From the NCBI RefSeq assembly GCF_009928525.1, contig NZ_JAABOK010000009.1:265548-329547 (forward strand): 64,000 nucleotides of DNA, given 5' to 3'. The position numbers and the translations under genes are program-made. The stretch is from Chitinophaga solisilvae. GTDB taxonomy: Bacteria > Bacteroidota > Bacteroidia > Chitinophagales > Chitinophagaceae. How positions within the stretch are numbered: the first letter of the stretch is position 1; each line of letters starts with the position of its first letter. The notes beneath the pieces were generated by a model. The model worked only from the letters and a program-made list of their open reading frames with translations, had not been told where the DNA came from and searched no databases. This document shows positions 52,735 to 60,744 of this stretch, piece by piece.

Positions 52735-54189
52735 TTACATGGCTGGCGCCTTTTTATAGATAAGTGTGTCACTCGCCAGTTTCTCCAGGTGGTAGCCGCC
52801 GGTATCTATTTTCAGTTTGGGTAGTTGTTGCTGTAGTTGCCGGATAGCAGTGGCATCTGTGCCGGATTGATATAAGTAGAGCTGCTGCAGTTTTTTGTTT
52901 TGCTGCAGGGCTGCGAGGGCAGTTGCCTGCAGCCGGGAGCCGGCGAGGTTCAGGTAGCGCAGTTCCTTACAGGTGTTGAGTGCTGCGGTGTTGCTGCCGG
53001 TGATGGCTGTCTGCTTCAGTTCCAGGCGGGTAAGGCGCTGCAGCTGCCCGATGGCGGGAAGTGCGGCGTCCGTGATCTTTGTCTGGGAGAGATCCAGCCA
53101 GATGAGCTGATCCTTAATGGCATGCAGGAGGGGCATGTCCGCATCGCTGAAGGCGGCGGCATTGATGCAGCTGACGGATACATAGTTGCTGCCAGTAGCT
53201 ACAGGCATAACTTTCACGCCTTTTGCCTCCAGGGCCTGTATGCTTTTCCCGCTGGCTGCGGAGGCATTGCCTTCCGGAACAAACTCGTTGTGATCCATCG
53301 GTGCTGCCGGCTCCATAGCTGCCAGCACAGCCTGTATACGGGGTGTTTTACCCAGTTCCTTAACGGTTTTGCCGGAAGGAGCACCCTGCGCTATCCACCA
53401 GTAGAGGAGTTCCAGCTCCTGGGGCGACAGCTGTGGCTTGCCTTTAGGGGGCATCCGGTGTTCGTCATTTTCAGAGAGGATCAGGCGTTTGTATAATTCA
53501 CTTTCTTCGGGCATGCTGTCTTTCAGCACCGGGCCGTGTTCTCCTCCCTGCCTTATCAGTGCGATAGTTTCCAGCCGCAGGCCGCCTTTCAGCTTTTGTG
53601 CATTATGACAGCCATAGCAGCGGGTAGTCAGCACCGGTGTTATCAGGTCTTCATACACGCGGGCATCGCTGATAGTCGTATAGGCGGCAGCGGTAGCCAC
53701 GGCAGTTTTATGTCCGGCAAGGCGTTGCAGGGCCGGCGGCATAGCCTGTGTGAGGTAGTCGTCGCCGTGCGTAAGAGAGCCGCCGTAATGGCCGGCGGCG
53801 CTGACCAGCAGCAGGGTGACGCCAAATAGCGGCAGGTGCAGCCGGGGCAGGCGGCTGGTTTTTACCAGCAGGTACAATACCAGGCTGATAACGGCTACGG
53901 CTATACCGAGATAGAAATGTGTGTCCAGCAGTGTTTCATCATAGCCGCCATCGAGCGATAACAGGTAACCTGCCACACAGCTGCATACGGCAGACAGGAA
54001 CGCTGCGAGCAACAGCAGGGGCAGGGCGGCTTTCAGCGCGGTATGCCTGCTGCTGCGCGCTGCCAGCGCCAGCACAAAGGCGATGATCAGTATGCCGATA
54101 GGCAGGTGTACGATCAACGGATGTATCCTGCCAAGAAATAAACTCCAGTTACCGGAGGTGGCTGCCAGTAATAAATTCATCTGTTTCAA
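52735..54189 (-). CDS. Membrane protein with DUF2231-type helices, planctomycete-type cytochrome c domain and leucine-rich repeats
   Basis: 484 residues. Four membrane helices occupy about residues 15-150 ('HLPIGILIIAFVLALAARS' is the first). A PSCyt1-type cytochrome domain follows with the haem motif 'CYGCH' near residue 195 and 'LKGGLRLET'. The last 150 residues are leucine-rich repeats ('LIWLDLSQTKITDAAL', 'LTRLELKQTAITG', 'LRYLNLAGSRLQA', 'LQQLYLYQSGTDA'). This three-part combination is typical of the planctomycete-like operons also found in Chitinophaga. The protein should sit in the inner membrane with haem and repeats in the periplasm. It is the last gene of the minus-strand run 59480-52735. 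Confidence 0.85.
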   Translation of the reverse strand: MKQMNLLLAATSGNWSLFLGRIHPLIVHLPIGILIIAFVLALAARSSRHTALKAALPLLLLAAFLSAVCSCVAGYLLSLDGGYDETLLDTHFYLGIAVAVISLVLYLLVKTSRLPRLHLPLFGVTLLLVSAAGHYGGSLTHGDDYLTQAMPPALQRLAGHKTAVATAAAYTTISDARVYEDLITPVLTTRCYGCHNAQKLKGGLRLETIALIRQGGEHGPVLKDSMPEESELYKRLILSENDEHRMPPKGKPQLSPQELELLYWWIAQGAPSGKTVKELGKTPRIQAVLAAMEPAAPMDHNEFVPEGNASAASGKSIQALEAKGVKVMPVATGSNYVSVSCINAAAFSDADMPLLHAIKDQLIWLDLSQTKITDAALPAIGQLQRLTRLELKQTAITGSNTAALNTCKELRYLNLAGSRLQATALAALQQNKKLQQLYLYQSGTDATAIRQLQQQLPKLKIDTGGYHLEKLASDTLIYKKAPAM

Positions 54190-54193
54190 ATTC

Positions 54194-55114
54194 TTATTTA
54201 TACCGTTGTCTGAGCTGTTGCATCATGTAAACATTTATATCCCACTGGTTGGCTACCGGCTGACGGGTATAGGGTAATGCCGGCAGGTAGTCTGCCGGAC
54301 CAAATTCCGTGAGTATTGTCAGCGGTTTCCCCGCTTCGCGGTGGCGGCGCACAACCTGATCCCACCAGCTGAAATGCGCTTTCACGGCATTATCCCATTC
54401 AGGAGCACGGGGATCGTTCACCTGCGGCCCTTCTGCATGACCTATGCGTGCATGTATATGGGACGCGCGTTCCAGCGCCTTGCTGACAGTTTCCTGCTGA
54501 TCTTCCAGCAACGATTCATGCACATTACACCAGTGGGAGATGTCCAGCGTAAGCCTTAATGCAGGCTTCGCGGTAATAAACTGGCGGGCTACATGCGCGG
54601 CAAACAACATGCGGGAACGATGCGTTTCGTGATAAACAGGAATACCGGACGCAGCGGATATGCGGGTGGTAATATCAATGAGCGCTGCATTCTGCTCAAA
54701 AGTGAAATAGTCTCTGCCGGAATGACTGTTGATATATAACGGTGGCTGTTTGCTTTGCGTGGTGGCGGCTTTCAGCGCTGCTTCAAACTGATGCGCATGT
54801 TTCGTATAGTCGCTGTCGTAACCGGCACACAGATATCCTACCTCCAGCTGATGTTTACTAAGCGCGGCAAACAATTCCTGCTGCGCTTCCGCAGAGGTAG
54901 GCCACCAAACTTCAATACCATCATACCCGGCTTTCCTGGCGGCTGCACAGAATTCATCCGTTGTACCCTCGTAGCCCCAGTTGGTAGCCATAATAATCAG
55001 CTTAAAGCCCTCTTTCGCTTCACCAGCCAGGGGAGCGGAAAATGCCGGCAAGGCAGGGATACAAAGGGCAGCGCCCGCGAGTGAAGAGTGTCTGAGGAAG
55101 TTTCTTCTATCCAT
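54194..55114 (-). CDS. Sugar phosphate isomerase/epimerase-like TIM-barrel protein, exported
   Basis: 306 residues. It starts with a twin-arginine-like signal 'MDRRNFLRHSSLAGAAL', so it is probably exported folded. The xylose-isomerase-like TIM barrel is seen in 'GYDGIEVWWP' near residue 69, 'YINSHSGRDY' near 127, 'ETHRSRM' near 157, 'LTLDISHWCNVHES' near 181 and 'EFGPADY' near 283; these supply the His/Glu/Asp metal ligands of the family. It lies four bases from the cytochrome gene and, with the DUF1501 and DUF1549/1553 genes, forms an operon-like set probably directed at a sugar or sulfated sugar. The substrate is unknown. Confidence 0.87.
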   Translation of the reverse strand: MDRRNFLRHSSLAGAALCIPALPAFSAPLAGEAKEGFKLIIMATNWGYEGTTDEFCAAARKAGYDGIEVWWPTSAEAQQELFAALSKHQLEVGYLCAGYDSDYTKHAHQFEAALKAATTQSKQPPLYINSHSGRDYFTFEQNAALIDITTRISAASGIPVYHETHRSRMLFAAHVARQFITAKPALRLTLDISHWCNVHESLLEDQQETVSKALERASHIHARIGHAEGPQVNDPRAPEWDNAVKAHFSWWDQVVRRHREAGKPLTILTEFGPADYLPALPYTRQPVANQWDINVYMMQQLRQRYK

Positions 55115-55134
55115 AAGGTTTATTTTATCATGTC

Positions 55135-55239
55135 ATTATTTTAATATTTGAGATTTTGTATCTCATCCTGATACTCCTCCGACCTGCCAGTGCAAAGGAA
55201 TACCGGGATGGGATACAAAATCTCAAATAATAAAATAAT
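55135..55239. repeat. Long intergenic palindrome, element 6 (imperfect)
   Basis: Arms of 42 bases (55135-55176 and 55198-55239) with five differences, mostly transitions, around a 21-base loop. The arm ATTTGAGATTTTGTATC and the core are shared with element 2. It lies between two minus-strand genes, so it is downstream of the DUF1501 gene and upstream of the TIM-barrel gene. Confidence 0.85.
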
Positions 55240-55246
55240 AAAATCA

Positions 55247-56728
55247 TTAGCTAATGATGGGACTTATCACCTTTCCTCCTACGTCCGTCAGCCTGAACGG
55301 TCTGCCCTGGAACTGGTAGGTGAGTTTTTCGTGGTCGAAGCCCAGCTGCTGCAGGATGGTGGCGTGAATATCGTTGATGGCCACCTTCCCTTTTACGGCG
55401 GAGTAGCCTATTTCATCGGTTTCGCCCCAGCTGAAGCCTTTTTTGATGCCAGCTCCGGCCATCCACATGGTGAAGGCTTCTACGTGATGGTCGCGGCCCA
55501 GGAAGGGCGTATCTTTTCCGTCACGGTTTTCCTGCATGGGGGTGCGGCCAAATTCGCCGCCCCATACAACGAGTGTTTCGTCGAGGAGGCCGCGTTGCTT
55601 GAGATCCTGGAGCAGTGCGGCAATAGGACGGTCGATCTCCCGGCATTTGTTGCGGAAGCCGTAGTCGATAGCGAGGTTTTCGTCGGTGCCGTGGCTGTCC
55701 CAGCCCCAGTCGTACAGCTGTACAAAGCGTACGCCTTTCTCCACGAGTTTACGGGCCAGCAGGCAGTTGTTGGCGAAAGATTCGCGGCCTGGCTGAGTTC
55801 CGTACATTTCATGGATATATTCCGGTTCATTGTTGATGTTCATCACATCCGGAACGGAGATCTGCATTTTGTAGGCCAGCTCATATTGCGCAATGCGGGC
55901 CAGCGTTTCAGGGTCGCCGAACGCTTCATATTCCTTGCGGTTGATTTCGTTGATGGCATTGATGGTTTGTTTGCGCATATCGCGGTTCATACCGTCAGGA
56001 TCGCTGAGGTACAGTACGGGTTCGCCTTTGGTGCGACATTGTACGCCCTGGTACACGGACGGCAGAAAGCCGCTGCCCCAGACGCTCTTGCCGGCATCAG
56101 GCGTTTTGCCCCCGGAGGTAAGTACAACAAAGCCGGGCAGGTTGCTGTTTTCGCTGCCCAGTCCGTAAGTCACCCAGGAGCCAATGCTGGGCCTGCCCAG
56201 TCTGGCGCTGCCGGTCTGCATCAGCAGTTGCGCCGGACCGTGGTTGAACTGATCTGTCTGCACGGCTTTGAGAAAGCTCACCTCATCGGCCATGGTGGCG
56301 AAGTGCGGCAGGTGGTCAGATACCCAGGCGCGGGATTCGCCATGCTGGGCGAATACGGCTTGCGGCCCCAGCATTTTGGGGACGCCGCGGATAAAGGCAA
56401 AACGTTTTCCTTCCAGCAGTGACTGCGGACAAAGTTGATTGTGGAGCTTCTGCAGTTCCGGTTTATAGTCAAATAATTCCAGTTGTGAGGGTGCGCCGGC
56501 CATGTGCAGGTAGATAACGCTTTTCGCCCTTCCCGGGAAGTGGGGAGGCCGTGGCGCCATCGGGTCGCCGGTAATAGCGGGCTGCTGTTTGCTGCTACTG
56601 CCGCATCCCAGCAGGAAAGAGCCCATGGCGGCAGCTCCCAGCCCGGTAACGCAGTCCAGCAGGAAGTGGCGGCGGGTAATATACCGCAGCGTTTCTTCAT
56701 TCGCTTCTCGGATTAGTTTTTCGTACAT
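55247..56728 (-). CDS. DUF1501 domain protein, exported
   Basis: 493 residues. The N-terminus has a 'TRRHFLLDC' Tat-like start (near residue 18) followed by a hydrophobic stretch that ends in a lipobox-like 'FLLGCGS'. The DUF1501 body, related to the alkaline-phosphatase/sulfatase fold, contains 'IYLHMAGAPSQLELFDYKP', noted for 'YLHMAGAPSQ', 'WDSHGTDENLAIDYG' near residue 345, 'VVWGGEFGRTPMQ' near 390 and 'GRDHHVEAFTMWMAG' near 412. These proteins nearly always accompany a DUF1549/DUF1553 cytochrome protein, as here (47 bases upstream). Biochemical function is not established. Confidence 0.9.
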   Translation of the reverse strand: MYEKLIREANEETLRYITRRHFLLDCVTGLGAAAMGSFLLGCGSSSKQQPAITGDPMAPRPPHFPGRAKSVIYLHMAGAPSQLELFDYKPELQKLHNQLCPQSLLEGKRFAFIRGVPKMLGPQAVFAQHGESRAWVSDHLPHFATMADEVSFLKAVQTDQFNHGPAQLLMQTGSARLGRPSIGSWVTYGLGSENSNLPGFVVLTSGGKTPDAGKSVWGSGFLPSVYQGVQCRTKGEPVLYLSDPDGMNRDMRKQTINAINEINRKEYEAFGDPETLARIAQYELAYKMQISVPDVMNINNEPEYIHEMYGTQPGRESFANNCLLARKLVEKGVRFVQLYDWGWDSHGTDENLAIDYGFRNKCREIDRPIAALLQDLKQRGLLDETLVVWGGEFGRTPMQENRDGKDTPFLGRDHHVEAFTMWMAGAGIKKGFSWGETDEIGYSAVKGKVAINDIHATILQQLGFDHEKLTYQFQGRPFRLTDVGGKVISPIIS

Positions 56729-56774
56729 GGTAGTCAGTTATAGCGTGCGTTTGCGTATATGCGTAATTGTTATC

Positions 56775-59480
56775 TTATGATTTGGTCAGGAATTCATCCA
56801 TATTCATCATCACGTTGGCCACTACGGTGAGGGCTGCCAGTTCGGCTATCTGTGGTGGCTGCTCTTTGCATTGCAGCAGCTTTACGGCGTCTGCAGGCGA
56901 TTTGCGGTACTGCTGCAGCGCATTGTTATAGAGCTGTTGCAGAACGGTCAGCTTATTATCGGGCAGCTGCCTGAACATAGCAGCCTTATAACCCCAGCGG
57001 ATACACGCTGCAGCATCTTTACCACCATTTCTCAGCATCTGCTGCGCCAGCTGCCGCGCTGTTTCCATATATACGGGATCATTGAGCGTAACGAGGGCCT
57101 GCAATGGTGTATTGGTGCGGATGCGGCGCTGCAGGCATACTTCGCGGCTGGAGCCGTCGAAGGTAATCATGGACGGATAGGGGCTGGTACGTTTCTGGAA
57201 CACATATACCGCGCGGCGGTACTGGTTGCCATCCTGTGCCTGTTTCCAGTATTCGCCGCTCCAGACGCTCTGCCAGATGCCTTCCGGCTGGTACGGCATT
57301 ATGCTGGGGCCATGCATGGCCTGGTTGAGCAATCCGCTTACGGCGAGGGCCTGATCGCGTACTTCTTCTGCCGTCAGCCTGAAATGTGGGCCCCTGGCCA
57401 GCAACCGGTTAGCGGGATCTTTTTCCTGCAGGTCAGGTGTGGTAGCGGAGCTTTGCCGGTAGGCGGCGGAGAGCACAATCTCTTTCAGTAATGCTTTCAT
57501 ATGCCAGCGGTTGTCTTGCATGAATTTATACGAAAGCCAGTCCAGCAGCGCTGGATGCGATGGGAGGAAACCCTGTGTGCCGAAGTCTTCGATGGTTTCT
57601 ACGATGCCGGTGCCAAACAGTTGCTCCCACAGGCGGTTCACCATCACGCGGGCGGTGAGCGGATTGCGGGTATCGGTAATCCAGCGCGCCAGCCCCAGGC
57701 GGTTACGCGGAGCGTTGGCGGGGAACGGGTTGAGAGAATGTGGTACGTCGGGTGTTACGGCATTACCTTTTACCAGCCAGTTACCGCGCTCAAATACACG
57801 CGTGGTGCGCTGCATCTCTGCCGGATTTTCTATCATCACGGGAATCTCTTCGGGCGTTTTGTTGATAAGCGCCAGCATCTCTTTGCTGACGGCCTCATAG
57901 CCGGGCTGACCTTTTCCGGGGAGATCTTCCCGGAAAGCAAACCATTCTACCATGCAGACAGGATCATTGGGGGCCAGGGTGGTATTACTGAATACGAGGT
58001 ACAGGTCATGTTTGCCTGCTACCGGCGGTAAGTTCATGGCGATAACCTGCCGGCCGCCGGTAGGCGCCAGTTGCTGCTTTAATATGGTCCGGCCTTTCAG
58101 GCTGTCGAGGCGGAACTCCAGGCTGCCGGATTTATTACCGGTCCAGTAATTCATCAGAAGCTGTGTTTTGCCGCTCAGCTGCTGTGCAGGCAGGCGGCAG
58201 CTGCCGTTGTGCCGTACGCCCAGGTATTTGGTATCGTACAGGGCGCCGTTGATGTACTGGTCGCAGTCATGTGCATGTACCTTGGGCTCCAGCACTTTCA
58301 GAAACTCCTGTACGCTGGCCAGCTGTGACCCGTTGCCGTGTTGCTTTACCCATTCGCTGATGCGGGCTACTTCTGAGGTACTAACGCTATCGTATAAACG
58401 CAGTTTGGGATGTTCCATGTGCGTATCTTCATCACGGGTATTATTCATGAAGGCGAGCAGCTTGTAATAGTCTTCAAAGCGGAAGGGATCATAGGGATGG
58501 CTGTGGCATTGCACGCATCCGATGGTAACGCCCTGCCATACTTCCATGGTGGTATTGACACGGTCCATCACGGCAGCGGTGCGGAACTCTTCATCCTGTG
58601 TGCCGCCTTCATCGTTGGTCATGGTGTTGCGGTGAAAGGCGGTGGCGATAAACTGGGCGTTGGTAGGCTGCGGCAGCAGATCGCCGGCAAGCTGTGCAAT
58701 GGTGAAGCTGTCATACGGCATATCCCGGTTGAAAGCATCTATGACCCAGTCGCGGTAATGCCAGATGTTTCTGCTGGCATCACGTTCGTAACCTTTGGTA
58801 TCGGAGTAGCGGGCAAGGTCCAGCCACATGGCGGCCCAGCGTTCGCCGTAATGCGGGGAGGCCAGCAGGCTGTCTACCATTTTTTCGTAGGCGCGCGGAC
58901 TGTTATCTGCTTCGTAAGCCGCTGCCATAGCGGGAGTCGGTGGCAGCCCGGTGAGATCCAGGCTCACGCGCCGCAGCAGGGTCATCTTATCTGCCGGGGC
59001 AGCCGGTTTTAATCCTTCTTCGGATAACTTCTCCCGGATAAATTTATCAATATCATTACCATCCTCCACTTTTATATCCGGCGCCTGCACGGGCTTCAGC
59101 GGTACGTAAGCCCAGTGTTCACCCCATTCGGCGCCCTGCTCCACCCAGCGGGTAAGGGTTTCCACGTCGGCGGCAGACAACCGTTCCCCTTTCTGCGGCA
59201 TCCGCTCTTTGGGATCTTTACAGGTAAGGCGGCGGATAAATTCACTCTGATCCGGATGACCGGGAATGATGGCAGGCTTGCCGGATTTGGTATTGCCCAG
59301 CGCTTCTTCCCGGAACAATACGCTGAAACCACCGCTCTGCTTGACGCCGCCGTGACAGCTGATACAATGTTTATTAAGAATGGGCTTTACTTCACTGCTG
59401 AAGTCTACCTTCCTGCGCGACTCGCAGGAGAACATGAGCGTACATGCTAACGCAGGTATAAACGTGGATAATCGGCGCAT
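56775..59480 (-). CDS. PSCyt1/DUF1549/DUF1553 cytochrome-type protein
   Basis: 901 residues. A signal peptide with a possible lipobox ('LMFSCES') leads to a PSCyt1 domain with the haem motif 'CISCH' near residue 40, then PSCyt2 (DUF1549) with a second 'CVQCH' near 326, a beta-sandwich insert, and PSD1 (DUF1553) through to the end ('LTARVMVNRLWEQLFGTGIV' is noted for 'NRLWEQLFG'; 'REVCLQRRIRTNTPLQAL' for 'NTPLQAL'). First described from planctomycete genomes, these proteins occur widely in Chitinophaga-like bacteria with DUF1501 partners. It is the first gene of the minus-strand operon and follows the AraC gene by 87 bases. Confidence 0.9.
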   Translation of the reverse strand: MRRLSTFIPALACTLMFSCESRRKVDFSSEVKPILNKHCISCHGGVKQSGGFSVLFREEALGNTKSGKPAIIPGHPDQSEFIRRLTCKDPKERMPQKGERLSAADVETLTRWVEQGAEWGEHWAYVPLKPVQAPDIKVEDGNDIDKFIREKLSEEGLKPAAPADKMTLLRRVSLDLTGLPPTPAMAAAYEADNSPRAYEKMVDSLLASPHYGERWAAMWLDLARYSDTKGYERDASRNIWHYRDWVIDAFNRDMPYDSFTIAQLAGDLLPQPTNAQFIATAFHRNTMTNDEGGTQDEEFRTAAVMDRVNTTMEVWQGVTIGCVQCHSHPYDPFRFEDYYKLLAFMNNTRDEDTHMEHPKLRLYDSVSTSEVARISEWVKQHGNGSQLASVQEFLKVLEPKVHAHDCDQYINGALYDTKYLGVRHNGSCRLPAQQLSGKTQLLMNYWTGNKSGSLEFRLDSLKGRTILKQQLAPTGGRQVIAMNLPPVAGKHDLYLVFSNTTLAPNDPVCMVEWFAFREDLPGKGQPGYEAVSKEMLALINKTPEEIPVMIENPAEMQRTTRVFERGNWLVKGNAVTPDVPHSLNPFPANAPRNRLGLARWITDTRNPLTARVMVNRLWEQLFGTGIVETIEDFGTQGFLPSHPALLDWLSYKFMQDNRWHMKALLKEIVLSAAYRQSSATTPDLQEKDPANRLLARGPHFRLTAEEVRDQALAVSGLLNQAMHGPSIMPYQPEGIWQSVWSGEYWKQAQDGNQYRRAVYVFQKRTSPYPSMITFDGSSREVCLQRRIRTNTPLQALVTLNDPVYMETARQLAQQMLRNGGKDAAACIRWGYKAAMFRQLPDNKLTVLQQLYNNALQQYRKSPADAVKLLQCKEQPPQIAELAALTVVANVMMNMDEFLTKS

Positions 59481-59567
59481 TTTTCTTCATTGGTCTGCTG
59501 TAAAAGTAGGCGGATATTCTGTTGATGTGGATAGAGGATATTTGGATTTTGATGGATTATTTTATGA

Positions 59568-60449
59568 TCATCCTTTTTTCTCGCGGTAATTATTGGGAGA
59601 AACACCCATCACCTTGGTAAAAAGGCGGGAGAAGTAATACGGGTCTTCCATCCCCAGCCGGGTAGCGATTTCCTTGATCCGCAGATGTGTGAAAAGCAGG
59701 TACTGGCAAGCTTTCTGTACTTTCAGGTGATTGAAATATTCGATGGGAGAGAAGCCGGTGTTTGATTTGAAAAGCGCTGAGAAGTGCGACACGGAAAGGT
59801 TTACAGACTGCGCCATCTGATCCAGTGTCAGCATCTGGTCCAGGTGTTTGTTCATGAACTCAATCACTTTGTCTACGGCGCTGTGTTCCGGCTGAGCCTT
59901 ACCCGGACTGTAATTCCCCGGATATATACAGGAGGAGAGGAATGCCCAGAAGCTCATATTTACATAGGTGAGATTTTCCGTACGGTAGCCGTTTTCCAGC
60001 TGCTGATAGATGTTGTTGAAGAGTGCCAGCCGTTCAGCAGAATGTGGGAGGAATATCTTATGACCGTTATGGTGCTGCCTCGCTGCAGCTGTGATGGCAT
60101 CGGCGGTCTGCCCGGTGTAGTGCGCCCAGTAGATCGTCCAGGGATCGTCATGGTGTGCGCTGTATTCGTGCTCCCAGCGCCGCGGAATGATGAAGCAGTC
60201 GCCCCCCCTGATCTGGTGGGTTTCGCCCCTGACGGTGATAACACCCCTGCCTTCTATGCAATAGATAAGTATGTGTTCATCCGCGCCCCGTATGCGTTTG
60301 CGGTAGTGGTACTGTGCCTTGGGATAATATCCGATGTCGGTGATATATAACGGCATCATCACCGGCTCTGCTGCACATTTCCCGCGGAGTATATTACGTG
60401 GAATAACGATCGCGCGCTGTCCCTTGAAGCCTTCGCCTTTTCTGATCAT
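59568..60449 (-). CDS. AraC-family regulator of the sugar locus
   Basis: About 293 residues from the ATG at 60449 (the frame is open for 47 more codons upstream, but relatives usually begin at 'M.RKGEGFKGQRAIVIP'). An N-terminal cupin-like AraC_binding domain with 'HILIYCIEGRGVITV' and 'GDCFIIPRRWEHEY' is followed by two helix-turn-helix motifs in the last 100 residues ('QMAQSVNLSVSHFSALFK', noted for 'MAQSVNLS', and 'IKEIATRLGMEDPYYFSRLF', noted for 'IATRLGM'). This arabinose-type sensor is usual for regulators of glycoside hydrolase genes. It is divergent from the GH2 gene and upstream of the cytochrome operon, so it may control either or both. Confidence 0.9.
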   Translation of the reverse strand: MIRKGEGFKGQRAIVIPRNILRGKCAAEPVMMPLYITDIGYYPKAQYHYRKRIRGADEHILIYCIEGRGVITVRGETHQIRGGDCFIIPRRWEHEYSAHHDDPWTIYWAHYTGQTADAITAAARQHHNGHKIFLPHSAERLALFNNIYQQLENGYRTENLTYVNMSFWAFLSSCIYPGNYSPGKAQPEHSAVDKVIEFMNKHLDQMLTLDQMAQSVNLSVSHFSALFKSNTGFSPIEYFNHLKVQKACQYLLFTHLRIKEIATRLGMEDPYYFSRLFTKVMGVSPNNYREKKG

Positions 60450-60744
60450 GTAACGTGGAGGTTTGGGATAAAAGTAATAAAATCCATCAAAGCAGCGGGA
60501 ATATTCTGATATGCCTGCTACAGTAATGCAGCCATCGTGGGGGGCTGCTGAAACCTGCCGCCACACAGGGAAGGGCTCCTGCCTGGTCACTACCGGTCAC
60601 CGTTTTTTGCCTCCTGCCCGTTTCCCCGCCAAAACTCTTTTTATACGCTCATCACAATTTTATCTAACTTACTGAAAAATAACACGTACTTTATACGCTT
60701 ATTATTTTATAGGGAACAGCTGTAGTAAAATATTAATCTGAACA
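60450..60744. promoter_or_regulatory. Divergent control region of AraC and GH2 genes with direct repeats
   Basis: This 295-base gap contains two copies of TTTATACGCTYAT at 60640-60652 and 60690-60702, exactly 50 bases apart in the same orientation, as often seen for AraC-type binding sites. The second lies about 42 bases before the GH2 start codon. No complete TTTG/TAnnTTTG pair is obvious. Confidence 0.5.

Noticed and set aside
55190..56422. A 410-codon open frame on the plus strand
   Set aside because: It lies antisense to the DUF1501 gene, has no recognisable domains, and begins within element 6; it is a shadow of the real gene.
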